Below, in pieces: positions 15,039 through 21,724 of a stretch of DNA of 21,812 nt; positions within the stretch are counted from its first letter, which is position 1; each line of letters opens with the position of its first letter. Below the pieces are notes generated by a model, which saw only the letters and a list, made by a program, of their open reading frames with translations, made no database searches and had not been told where the DNA came from. The DNA is from Ruminococcaceae bacterium UBA4871. Lineage in GTDB: Bacteria; Bacillota; Clostridia; Oscillospirales; Acutalibacteraceae. A program made the translations under genes and the position numbers. The DNA lies in NCBI GenBank assembly GCA_002399445.1, contig DHDR01000024.1:1-21812 (forward strand), read 5' to 3'.

Positions 15039-15934
15039 CCGGTGTGTTGGTGCTGGACAAACCGGCGGGAATGACATCTTTTCATGCAGTTTCCATTCTG
15101 CGCAGACTGACTGGTGAGCGAAAGATTGGTCATACCGGTACGTTAGATCCTATGGCAACGGGTGTGCTGCCAATGTTGCTGGGCAGAGCGACACGTGCAG
15201 TACCTTTCCTTGCAGACCGACTGAAAACATATGAAGCAGATTTTGCTTTTGGTACCGAAACCGACACGCTGGATTCAACTGGAAAAGTTTTAAAACAAGA
15301 GAATACACCGGTTTCCAGAGAAAAGCTGCTTGCGGTCCTTCCCCAATTTACAGGACCAATTCAACAAATTCCTCCGATGTACAGTGCACTGCGGAAAAAT
15401 GGTATGCGGCTGTATGACCTTGCACGGCAGGGCAGAACCGTTGAACGGCAGGCACGGACAGTTACCGTGAAATCCTTAAAAGTTTTAGAATATGATGAAA
15501 CGGCACGGACGGGGAAACTTTTGCTTACTTGTTCCGGTGGTACTTATGTTCGTACATTGTGTGATGACCTTGGCCGTGCGTTGGGTTCACATGGCATCAT
15601 GACGGGGCTGCGCCGCACAGCCGCCGCCGGTTTTACTCTGCAGGATGCAATTCCGCTGCAGGAGGCCGAACGGATGGAACAGCAAACACTGTTTCACCAT
15701 GTGCTGCCGGTAGAGCAGCTGTTTACAGATTTGCCAGCAGTGCCTGTCACACAATTGCAGGCAAAGCGTTTTTGCAATGGCGGCGGCCTTGCTTTAGAAC
15801 GCCTGCATCCGGAAATCCAGTTTTCCGGAAACTGCCGTGTAAAAGACCCGGCGGGAGTTTTTCTTGGCCTCGGAGCGCCAAACACCGAAAAAGGCGAATT
15901 GGCTGTCGTACGCCTTTTTGCACAGGAGGGCTGA
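15035..15934 (+). CDS. truB: tRNA pseudouridine(55) synthase
   Basis: TruB makes pseudouridine 55 in the T-loop of nearly all tRNAs. The 299-residue protein shows the N-terminal VLVLDKPAGMTSF and the catalytic loop HTGTLDPMATGVLP with the nucleophile Asp38. The KTYEADF strand and the CSGGTYVRTLCDDLG motif of the core follow, then a C-terminal PUA-like domain (about 230-299). ATG at 15035 overlaps the nrnA stop by 4 bases, so translation is coupled. Confidence 0.96.
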   Translation: MTGVLVLDKPAGMTSFHAVSILRRLTGERKIGHTGTLDPMATGVLPMLLGRATRAVPFLADRLKTYEADFAFGTETDTLDSTGKVLKQENTPVSREKLLAVLPQFTGPIQQIPPMYSALRKNGMRLYDLARQGRTVERQARTVTVKSLKVLEYDETARTGKLLLTCSGGTYVRTLCDDLGRALGSHGIMTGLRRTAAAGFTLQDAIPLQEAERMEQQTLFHHVLPVEQLFTDLPAVPVTQLQAKRFCNGGGLALERLHPEIQFSGNCRVKDPAGVFLGLGAPNTEKGELAVVRLFAQEG

Positions 15935-15943
15935 ACAAATAGA

Positions 15944-16858
15944 ATGAAGATCTATGAAGAACTGATTCCCAGCGAGAGTGCAACAGCAGTGGCGCTTGGC
16001 TCCTTTGATGGTTTGCATCTGGGACATAAAGCAGTCATTTCTCAGACATTGGGGGAACCGGAACTGACACCGACGGTGCTGACTTTCACTGAAAATCCCC
16101 TATGTGACCTCGGCGGAAATGCCGGAGGAGAGCTGATGACTCGACAACAGAAAATAGAGGTTTTGGAGTCGTTTGGTGTCCGGCAGCTCTATTTGCTTCA
16201 TTTTACAAGTATTATGCACCTGAGTGCGGAACAATTTGTAGATGAGGTGCTGATTCATGTCTGCCATGCCCAAAAGGTCTGCTGTGGATTTAATTTTACA
16301 TTTGGAGCAGGTGGGCATGCCGGAAGTGATGATTTGAAACGGTTATGTGCGGCCCGGAATGTCCGGACAGCAGTTATGCCTGCAGTTATGTTGGGTGGAA
16401 AGCCTATCAGCAGCACACGCATCCGCGCTTTGGTTGCACAAGGACATATGCGGTCGGCGGAAAAACTGCTGGGGCGGCCTTATGGCTACCTTGCAAAAGT
16501 GGAGCATGGTCATCAGCTGGGGCGCCGCCTGGGTACGCCGACTCTTAACCAAAAGATTCCGCCGACATTCGTTTTGCCGCGATTTGGTGTTTATGCCAGC
16601 CGCGTTTCTCTGTTTGGCGGCTCCTATTGCGGTGTTACGAATGTCGGGCTTCGGCCGACCGTGGGCGGGCGCCATGTCACGGCGGAAACATGGCTGCCGG
16701 ATTATAATGGTCCGGAGTTTTATGGGGAAACGGTGCGGACCGACTTGCTGTGTTTTCTCCGTCCGGAGCGGAAGTTTTCCAGTGTGGAAGCATTAGGGAA
16801 ACAGATTCAAAAGGACGGTCTGCATGCTAAAAAATTTTTACAAAGCAATCGCACATAA
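15944..16858 (+). CDS. ribF: Bifunctional riboflavin kinase / FAD synthetase
   Basis: RibF phosphorylates riboflavin to FMN and then adenylates FMN to FAD. The 304-residue length is normal. The N-terminal nucleotidyltransferase domain has GSFDGLHLGH (19-28) and SSTRIR (156-161). The C-terminal kinase domain has LGRPYGYLAKVEHG, GRRLGTPTLN (193-202; most relatives have PTAN here), VGLRPTV and the likely catalytic Glu248 in AETWLPDYNG. The start is ATG at 15944 after AGGAGG, 9 bases past truB. No FMN riboswitch is present, as expected inside an operon. It is the last gene before the rpsO promoter. Confidence 0.95.
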   Translation: MKIYEELIPSESATAVALGSFDGLHLGHKAVISQTLGEPELTPTVLTFTENPLCDLGGNAGGELMTRQQKIEVLESFGVRQLYLLHFTSIMHLSAEQFVDEVLIHVCHAQKVCCGFNFTFGAGGHAGSDDLKRLCAARNVRTAVMPAVMLGGKPISSTRIRALVAQGHMRSAEKLLGRPYGYLAKVEHGHQLGRRLGTPTLNQKIPPTFVLPRFGVYASRVSLFGGSYCGVTNVGLRPTVGGRHVTAETWLPDYNGPEFYGETVRTDLLCFLRPERKFSSVEALGKQIQKDGLHAKKFLQSNRT

Positions 16859-16861
16859 AAG

Positions 16862-16890
16862 TTGCATGATTTCGTATTTTATGGTAAACT
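16862..16890 (+). promoter_or_regulatory. Sigma-A promoter of rpsO
   Basis: TTGCAT (16862-16867) and TAAACT (16885-16890) have a 17-base spacer, with a start near 16897. The -35 lies 4 bases after the ribF stop. Confidence 0.8.
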
Positions 16891-16896
16891 AAATTA

Positions 16897-16997
16897 TAAA
16901 AGCCCGCTTCGCGGAGTTTGGCGACTGCCCGTTTTTCGGGATGCCACGATGACCTTTTTCTGCGTGCGAGGTAAACTTGAAAAGGTGGTTATTGCAA
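16897..16997 (+). promoter_or_regulatory. Structured rpsO leader, candidate S15 autoregulatory site
   Basis: The roughly 100-base leader can fold into a branched structure. CCGC/GCGG closes a TTC loop (about 16904-16914). CCCG/CGGG closes a TTTTT loop (about 16928-16940) inside TGGC/GCCA. GAGTTT (about 16915) can pair with AAACTT just before the Shine-Dalgarno AAGGTGG (16982-16988), forming a junction next to the ribosome site. S15 is known to repress its own mRNA in many bacteria through different leader folds, some of them three-way junctions. The assignment is inference from fold and place. Confidence 0.6.
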
Positions 16998-17261
16998 ATG
17001 ACAAAAGCTGAAAAAGCCGAGATTATTCAGAAGTATGCTGCTCATGATGGTGACACAGGTTCCCCGGAAGTGCAGATTGCCGTTTTAACAAAGCGGATCA
17101 ATGATTTGACGGAGCATCTGCGCACGCATCAGAAGGACCATCACAGCCGCCGAGGCCTGTTAAAAATGGTTGGTACCCGCCGCAGTCTGTTGAATTATCT
17201 GATGAAGGTCGATATTAACCGTTATCGTTCCATTATTGGAAAACTGAATATTCGTAAGTAA
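16998..17261 (+). CDS. rpsO: 30S ribosomal protein S15
   Basis: S15 is a primary binder of the central domain of 16S rRNA. The 87-residue protein has MTKAEKAEIIQKYAAHDGDTG, SPEVQIAVLTKRINDLTEHLR, HQKDHHSRRGLLKMVGTRRSLLNYL and the C-terminal YRSIIGKLNIRK. The start is ATG at 16998 after AAGGTGG; an in-frame TTG at 16977 precedes the ribosome site and is rejected. It has its own promoter but may also receive read-through from the nusA-infB operon. Confidence 0.97.
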   Translation: MTKAEKAEIIQKYAAHDGDTGSPEVQIAVLTKRINDLTEHLRTHQKDHHSRRGLLKMVGTRRSLLNYLMKVDINRYRSIIGKLNIRK

Positions 17262-17272
17262 TCGAAAACAGC

Positions 17273-17320
17273 AAAAGCCGCCGCAGACACAAGCAAAGAT
17301 GTATCTGCGGCGGCTTTTTG
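17273..17320 (+). terminator. Strong terminator of rpsO, probably bidirectional
   Basis: A 14-bp GC-rich stem (AAAGCCGCCGCAGA with TCTGCGGCGGCTTT) is followed by TTTTTG on the plus strand. On the minus strand it is followed by TTTTGC, so it may also end the convergent DUF378 transcript. Confidence 0.92.
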
Positions 17321-17329
17321 ATATTACAT

Positions 17330-17542
17330 TTAAGCACTGTGTTCCGTGTGGTTGGGTACAATCTTTTTTGATACAATCGAGATGCACCATAAAGCGGCCA
17401 AACCAATAATGGTATAAATAATCCGAGCAAACCATGATGCGGATCCACCGAACATCCATGCAACAAGATCAAAACGGAACAGGCCAACGAGCAGCCAGTT
17501 CAATCCACCGATAATTGTGAGAACTAATGCAGTTTTGTCCAA
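17330..17542 (-). CDS. DUF378 family small membrane protein (YuzA-like)
   Basis: This 70-residue protein has two membrane helices: about 5-24 (TALVLTIIGGLNWLLVG) and about 38-57 (FARIIYTIIGLAALWCIS). The opening DKTALVL..IGGLNWLLVGLF.FDLV and the RIIYxxIGLAAL segment match the DUF378 pattern as I recall it. The function is unknown. The start is taken as TTG at 17542 because CCTCCT on the plus strand (17551-17556, AGGAGG on the coding strand) lies 8 bases away. The frame extends to an ATG at 17584, which lies upstream of this ribosome site. It is a single gene, divergent from proB and convergent with rpsO. Confidence 0.8.
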   Translation of the reverse strand: MDKTALVLTIIGGLNWLLVGLFRFDLVAWMFGGSASWFARIIYTIIGLAALWCISIVSKKIVPNHTEHSA

Positions 17543-17630
17543 TGTTTGTCCCTCCTTTTTAAAGTTAGTATCTGTGTTTTTCACAAAAATATGATTGCTT
17601 TTTGGAAAATCATTTTTTTTTCAAAAAATA

Positions 17631-17639
17631 TGCTATAAT
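17631..17639 (+). promoter_or_regulatory. Extended -10 promoter of proB
   Basis: TGCTATAAT is a perfect -10 (17634-17639) with the TGn extension, and the start is expected near 17646. No good -35 is seen at the right distance; the region is a T-run. Extended -10 promoters often lack one. Confidence 0.65.
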
Positions 17640-17696
17640 GAATGTAACAGCAAGAGAGCAGAAATCTGACACACGGCTATGGACGGAGGAAATTCA

Positions 17697-18500
17697 ATGT
17701 CACGTATTACCCAGGCAAAGCGTATTGTCATTAAGGTGGGAACCAGTACGTTGACCTATGAGACAGGGCGGCTGAATCTGCGCCGGATGGAAGAACTGTG
17801 TAAAGTTTTGTGCGGGTTAAAGAATGAAGGACGAGAAATTATTTTGGTTACCAGCGGTGCTGTCGGTGTCGGCATGGGAAAATTGGGTTTGCACAAACGT
17901 CCGGAGGAAATTGAACAGCGGCAAGCCGTCGCGGCGGTCGGTCAGTGTGAACTGATGTTTATGTATGATAAATTTTTTGGCGAGTATAACCATATTGTTG
18001 CCCAAGTACTGCTGACAAAAGATGTGGTGCAAAATACGATTATGAGGCGCAATGCAGAAAATACATTTCTGACTTTGCTGCAGCTTGGAAGCATCCCTGT
18101 TGTGAATGAAAATGATTCCGTGGCAACAGATGAGCTGAGTGGAAAAAATTTTGGTGACAATGATACACTCTCTGCCACTGTTGCCCATTTAACACAAGCG
18201 GATTTGCTGGTCATCCTTACGGATATTGACGGTCTGTATAATGACAATCCTCGTCTGAATCCAGACGCAAAACGGATCCCCTGTGTTTATGGGGTCACTG
18301 ATGCGATTCGTGCGTTGGCAGGAGGTGCCGGAAGTGACCGTGGAACCGGCGGTATGGCAACAAAGGTCACAGCAGCAGAAATGGCAAATGATGCGGGGAT
18401 CCCTTGTGTCGTGATGTCGGGCGCAAATCCGCGGGATCTCTATGATTTGTTTGATGGTGTCATTGTAGGGACGTCCTTCTTTCCTGCAAGCGGGAAATAG
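17697..18500 (+). CDS. proB: Glutamate 5-kinase, short form without PUA domain
   Basis: ProB phosphorylates glutamate to start proline synthesis. The 267-residue protein consists only of the amino-acid kinase domain: IVIKVGTSTLT (Lys13), VTSGAVGVGMGKLGL, VNENDSVATDE, FGDNDTLSA, ILTDIDGLYNDNP and RGTGGMATKVTAA. It ends GVIVGTSFFPA, where longer homologues continue into a PUA domain. Short forms are common in Clostridia. The start is ATG at 17697, 7 bases after GGAGG. An upstream in-frame ATG at 17679 has no ribosome site. It is followed by proA after 91 bases. Confidence 0.95.
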   Translation: MSRITQAKRIVIKVGTSTLTYETGRLNLRRMEELCKVLCGLKNEGREIILVTSGAVGVGMGKLGLHKRPEEIEQRQAVAAVGQCELMFMYDKFFGEYNHIVAQVLLTKDVVQNTIMRRNAENTFLTLLQLGSIPVVNENDSVATDELSGKNFGDNDTLSATVAHLTQADLLVILTDIDGLYNDNPRLNPDAKRIPCVYGVTDAIRALAGGAGSDRGTGGMATKVTAAEMANDAGIPCVVMSGANPRDLYDLFDGVIVGTSFFPASGK

Positions 18501-18591
18501 TCTGCCCGTTCATTTTGTCTGTACATAGAAACAGTGGCGTTTTTTCCTATTTTATCGAAATGCTTCTACAAAATTTTAAGGAGGGCGACAG

Positions 18592-19836
18592 ATGACACTG
18601 ACGCAAATGGGACAGGCGGCAAAAAAAGCTGCTGCAGATTTGGCTTTGGCCGGAGCAAAGAAAGACAGCGCCTTGTATGCGATTGCGGATGCGCTGGAAA
18701 CAAATGAAAAAAGGTTGCTATCTGCCAATGCTGAAGATTTGAAAGCAGCAAAGCAAGCTGGCATGCGGACTGCCCTGCTGGACCGGCTTACTCTGACACA
18801 CAGCCGCATTTCCGGTATGGCAAAAGGTGTGCGTGAAGTTGCTGCACAGGAAGATCCAATTGGTCAGGTCGTGGAAGGCAGCGTCCGCCCCAACGGCCTT
18901 GAAATCCGCCGAGTACGGGTTCCGCTCGGTGTGATCGGTATCATTTTTGAAGCGCGTCCGAATGTAGCGGCGGATGCTTCTGCACTTTGTTTAAAAGCCG
19001 GCAATGCGGTCATCCTGCGTGGTGGGAAAGAGGCAATCCACAGCAACACGGTATGCGTGAAAATTATGCGTGCGGCAGCGGAGTCCGCTGGACTTCCGCG
19101 CGATTGTATTCAGCTTGTGCAGGATACCAGTCATGCTTCTGCGACCGGTATGATGCAGCTTACCGATTATTTGGATGTCCTGATTCCCCGCGGCGGCCGG
19201 GGACTCATTCAGAGCGTGGTCCAAAATGCCCGTGTCCCGGTTATTCAGACCGGCGCGGGAAATTGTCATGTCTATGTCGATGACAGCGCTGATATTGAAA
19301 TGGCTGCAAAAATTATTGACAATGCAAAAACCAGCAGGCCCAGTGTTTGCAATGCGATTGAGACAATCCTTGTCCATAAGGATATTGCAAAAGAAGCCCT
19401 GCCGGTTATTGCGGCAAGGCTTCAGAAAAAACATGTGGAACTGCGCGGGTGTTTCCGTACGCAGGAAATTTTAGGGAGTAAAGTTGTGCCTGCTACAGAG
19501 AAAGACTGGGAGACAGAATACGGGGATTACATTCTGGCCGTCAGAGTTGTGGACAATATGGAACAGGCGCTGGAGCATATTGCGAAATACAGTACAGGAC
19601 ACAGTGAGTGTATTGTTACCAAAAGTTATGAGCATGCACGCCTGTTCCAGCAGCGGGTAGACAGCGCGGCTGTCTATGTGAATGCTTCCACGCGATTTAC
19701 AGACGGCGGCGAATTTGGTCTTGGTGCGGAAATTGGAATCAGCACGCAGAAACTGCATGCCCGTGGTCCAATGGGTGTGAAGCAGCTCACCAGCACAAAA
19801 TTCCTTGTGATGGGTGACGGACAAGTTCGGGAGTAA
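18592..19836 (+). CDS. proA: Glutamate-5-semialdehyde dehydrogenase (gamma-glutamyl phosphate reductase)
   Basis: ProA reduces glutamyl 5-phosphate with NADPH, the second step of proline synthesis. The 414-residue length is normal. It has PLGVIGIIFEARPNV (111-125), ILRGGKEAIHSN, LIPRGGRGLI, QTGAGNCHVYVD and the catalytic Cys253 in SRPSVCNAIE. The C-terminus shows VYVNASTRFTDGGEFGLGAEIGIST. The start is ATG at 18592 after AAGGAGGG. The gap after proB has no convincing terminator, so proBA is one operon. ProC is not in the window. The gene ends 21 bases before the end of a convergent gene. Confidence 0.97.
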   Translation: MTLTQMGQAAKKAAADLALAGAKKDSALYAIADALETNEKRLLSANAEDLKAAKQAGMRTALLDRLTLTHSRISGMAKGVREVAAQEDPIGQVVEGSVRPNGLEIRRVRVPLGVIGIIFEARPNVAADASALCLKAGNAVILRGGKEAIHSNTVCVKIMRAAAESAGLPRDCIQLVQDTSHASATGMMQLTDYLDVLIPRGGRGLIQSVVQNARVPVIQTGAGNCHVYVDDSADIEMAAKIIDNAKTSRPSVCNAIETILVHKDIAKEALPVIAARLQKKHVELRGCFRTQEILGSKVVPATEKDWETEYGDYILAVRVVDNMEQALEHIAKYSTGHSECIVTKSYEHARLFQQRVDSAAVYVNASTRFTDGGEFGLGAEIGISTQKLHARGPMGVKQLTSTKFLVMGDGQVRE

Positions 19837-19857
19837 GAGAAATAGACACCGCATTTG

Positions 19858-20193
19858 TCATAAGAGCAGATAAAGCAGCGCAAAAAGCAGAGCAGGATCT
19901 GTCGATTTCTCTTCCATAAGCAGTAACAGGATACTTAATAGCAGATTCCGTTCTTTGTCTGCAAAAAGCGCATCCCAAAATGACGGCAGTTTGGAAGCGG
20001 CCGGTTTTTCACTTTTTTTTGCAGGCGGCTTATCTGATGGTTTATGCGGCTTATGCGGTGAAGCCGATGTTTCGGAAAATGCATTTCCGGTGTAGCCTGG
20101 CGGAGCTGTCTGTGCGCGCTGATACATTTCTTGTGAACGGCGGATGGCATCCTGCCGCATCCTCTGCATGTCGTTGTCATTTTTGTTTGCCAT
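19858..20193 (-). CDS. Uncharacterised small protein with Leu-rich C-terminus
   Basis: I do not recognise this 111-residue protein. It has a charged helical N-terminus (about 1-27), then a low-complexity middle rich in Pro, Lys and Ser (about 40-68, with HKPHKPSDKPPAKK). The C-terminal block (about 71-111) has two Leu-rich stretches, LLLSILLLLMEE and ALLFALLYLLL, split by KSTDP. That block looks like a short membrane-seeking or amphipathic hairpin. The start is ATG at 20193 with GGGGGAG upstream on the coding strand. It is the third gene of a minus-strand trio and is convergent with proA. Confidence 0.7.
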   Translation of the reverse strand: MANKNDNDMQRMRQDAIRRSQEMYQRAQTAPPGYTGNAFSETSASPHKPHKPSDKPPAKKSEKPAASKLPSFWDALFADKERNLLLSILLLLMEEKSTDPALLFALLYLLL

Positions 20194-20228
20194 GATAGCC
20201 GCTCCCCCTTTTTTGGCTTTCTGGAATT

Positions 20229-20654
20229 TTACAGGAGCTGTCCCAATATTCCTGATTGCCGCAGCATGGGCAGCATGCGCATAAGTTGCATGAGCCGAAT
20301 GGCTTCATCCAGCTTCTTTTGGCGCGGCGAACTCAGCAGGGGGCGCAGTGCATGCAATAACCGAGTGTTGTCGTCCTCTTCCTTCATGGAAGCAAACATG
20401 GGAGCAAGTTTGGTGATCAATCCAAGAGTTTCTGCGTTCAGACCGCTGTTATTTAGTCCTGACAGCATATCCATTGGGCTGCCGGCAGAGTTGGATGCCG
20501 GAGCGGATGGCTGTTGTGGAGGGGGCGGTGGATTTTCTTGGGCAGATGCTGGACTGCTGCTGCTTTGGTTAAGTGAATTTAAAATAGACTGCACTTGTGC
20601 CATTGTACCAGGGTCGTTTAGCATATCAGAAATTTTCTTGGAAAGATCCTCCAT
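20229..20654 (-). CDS. Uncharacterised helical protein with Pro/Ser-rich linker
   Basis: This 141-residue protein is unrecognised. The N-terminal helix MEDLSKKISDMLNDPGTMAQ (1-20) is followed by a linker of Ser, Pro and Ala (about 31-60, with a run of five Pro). A C-terminal helical region (about 72-141) contains HALRPLLSSPRQKKLDEAIR, then LMQLMRMLPMLRQ. I recall a similar LRPxLSxxRxxKxDxAI motif in small unannotated clostridial proteins, but cannot name a family. The start is ATG at 20654 with GGAGGG upstream and only 3 bases after the previous stop, so it is coupled to the 74-residue gene. Confidence 0.75.
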   Translation of the reverse strand: MEDLSKKISDMLNDPGTMAQVQSILNSLNQSSSSPASAQENPPPPPQQPSAPASNSAGSPMDMLSGLNNSGLNAETLGLITKLAPMFASMKEEDDNTRLLHALRPLLSSPRQKKLDEAIRLMQLMRMLPMLRQSGILGQLL

Positions 20655-20657
20655 GGG

Positions 20658-20882
20658 TTAATTCCCTCCGCCTAATTTTTTCATCAGTGCCTGTGCCTGT
20701 GGGGTGGACAGCAGCTTTTGCACAGCGGTTTTGTCCTGCAGGACGTTATTTACTCGTTTTCTGTCTGCGGGAGATAATTGATTGAGCAGCTGCTGCACCT
20801 GTTCCGGTGTGATATGCTGCGGGTCCTGCGGAATGTGAATGGGACGGTTTCCTGAAGATTGATTGAAATTGCGGTTTTGCAA
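20658..20882 (-). CDS. Uncharacterised 74-residue protein, first gene of the minus-strand trio
   Basis: This small soluble protein has an unordered polar N-terminus (1-23), then helices with ITPEQVQQLLNQLSPADRKR (24-43) and VLQDKTAVQKLLSTPQAQAL (47-66), ending KKLGGGN. I recognise no domain. The start is TTG at 20882, 9 bases after AAGGAG on the coding strand. The first internal ATG is near the C-terminus and cannot be the start. A sporulation-type promoter candidate lies just upstream (20904-20932). Confidence 0.65.
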   Translation of the reverse strand: MQNRNFNQSSGNRPIHIPQDPQHITPEQVQQLLNQLSPADRKRVNNVLQDKTAVQKLLSTPQAQALMKKLGGGN

Positions 20883-20903
20883 TTGAAACCACTCCTTCTT
20901 TGT

Positions 20904-20932
20904 AAACTATGCGAGCTATTCTTACGATATGA
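20904..20932 (-). promoter_or_regulatory. Candidate sigma-E-type sporulation promoter of the minus-strand trio
   Basis: On the coding strand TCATATC (20932-20926), a 14-base spacer and CATAGTTT (20911-20904) match the B. subtilis sigma-E consensus KMATATT-N14-CATACAHT at 6 of 7 and 6 of 8 positions. No sigma-A pair of similar quality was seen. The expected start near 20897 would leave a leader of only about 15 bases with the ribosome site at its very 5' end, which is a weakness. Confidence 0.4.
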
Positions 20933-20960
20933 ATCAATGAGTATGGAGGTTCTCAAAATA

Positions 20961-21428
20961 ATGCGAATGTTGGTCGTATCAGATACGCATCGGGATCAAT
21001 GGGCACTGCAGAAAGCTATCCTTTCCCAGCCAAAAGCAGACGTGGTGGTGCATTTGGGTGATGGTCAGCCGGAGGCAGAAGAAGAAAAAAGAGCATTTCC
21101 GGGAAAGCAGTTTTACCTTGTGCGGGGAAACTGCGACTGGGGCAGCAAACTGCCGGCGCACTTATTGTTGGAACTTGGCGGGAAAAAAATCTTTTTAACG
21201 CATGGCTATGCTGAAAATGTCAAATTTGGTTTAGATGAAGTCATTTGTGCAGCACGGGAGCAAAAAGCAGACATTCTTTTGTTTGGGCATACGCATGAAG
21301 CACTTACAGATTATGTTGACGGTCTCTATATTATGAATCCCGGCTCTTTGCACGGCAGTATGGGAACATATGGCTATGTGGATATTACACCGGCTGGAAT
21401 TGTGACAAATATTGTGCATCTGCGATGA
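20961..21428 (+). CDS. YfcE/MJ0936-family metallophosphoesterase
   Basis: This 155-residue phosphodiesterase of the COG0622 type uses two metal ions. Ligand motifs occur in order: SDTHRD (Asp8, His10), HLGDG (Asp34), VRGNCDW (Asn57), LTHGY (His81) and FGHTHEA (His110, His112). The natural substrate of most members is unknown. The start is ATG at 20961, 11 bases after GGAGG (20945-20949). ATG at 20967 is possible but farther away, and the frame's earlier ATG codons lie before the ribosome site. It is divergent from the minus-strand trio, sharing a 78-base intergenic region. In many Firmicutes a gene of this type follows the RNase PH/Ham1 genes, which are not present here. Confidence 0.92.
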   Translation: MRMLVVSDTHRDQWALQKAILSQPKADVVVHLGDGQPEAEEEKRAFPGKQFYLVRGNCDWGSKLPAHLLLELGGKKIFLTHGYAENVKFGLDEVICAAREQKADILLFGHTHEALTDYVDGLYIMNPGSLHGSMGTYGYVDITPAGIVTNIVHLR

Positions 21429-21439
21429 ATATTGTTGAA

Positions 21440-21465
21440 GGGACACAAGTGGGTGTTCCTATTTA
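21440..21465 (+). terminator. Weak terminator after the phosphoesterase gene
   Basis: GGGACAC (21440-21446) pairs with GTGTTCC (21453-21459, one G-T pair) around AAGTGG. The tail TATTTAAG is a poor T-run. Confidence 0.45.
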
Positions 21466-21540
21466 AGAGTAAAAAATATAAAAACCAAACTGGTATTTTA
21501 CGGAATATTTCAATAAAATTTACCTAAAAATAAAAAATCC

Positions 21541-21569
21541 TTGACATTTTTTAATATTATGAGTATAAT
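21541..21569 (+). promoter_or_regulatory. Consensus sigma-A promoter of an unannotated RNA
   Basis: A perfect TTGACA (21541-21546) and a perfect TATAAT (21564-21569) with a 17-base spacer and an AT-rich upstream flank. This is the strongest promoter in the window, with a start near 21576. Confidence 0.9.
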
Positions 21570-21575
21570 GATTAT

Positions 21576-21716
21576 TAATACGAGTTCGGGCAATCGGAGC
21601 CCGCGCGATATATTTGAATCAGCGCCATGCGGAAACCGCATATCGCTTTATAAGCGAGTCGGGACTTTGTATACTATCGGGACAGCTGCAAGTTTGCGGC
21701 TGTCTCTTTTTGTTTT
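21576..21716 (+). ncRNA. Structured small RNA or orphan riboswitch-like leader, family not recognised
   Basis: The transcript of about 140 bases has a consensus promoter and a strong terminator but no ORF with a ribosome site. A closing helix pairs GAGTTC (21582-21587) with GGACTT (21662-21667). Inside are hairpins GGGC/GCCC (21588-21602), ATGCGG/CCGCAT with an AAA loop (21627-21641), and CGCTT/AAGCG (21644-21656). GCGATAT (21605-21611) can instead pair with ATATCGC (21640-21646), which would disrupt the CGCTT hairpin, so two exclusive folds exist. It does not match the core motifs I know for T-box, SAM, TPP, FMN, cobalamin, glycine, purine, ZTP, THF, c-di-GMP, SRP or 6S RNA. An IS element starts 9 bases after it. 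Confidence 0.65.
21681..21716 (+). terminator. Terminator of the small RNA
   Basis: GACAGCTGCA (21681-21690) pairs with TGCGGCTGTC (21695-21704, one G-T pair) around AGTT, followed by TCTTTTTGTTTT. Confidence 0.9.
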
Positions 21717-21724
21717 AAAAAAGT

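Noticed and set aside
21581..21680. T-box, SAM, THF, ZTP, 6S or SRP identity for the small RNA
   Set aside because: The signature cores known for these families are not seen. Only the general shape of a branched RNA with a terminator agrees.
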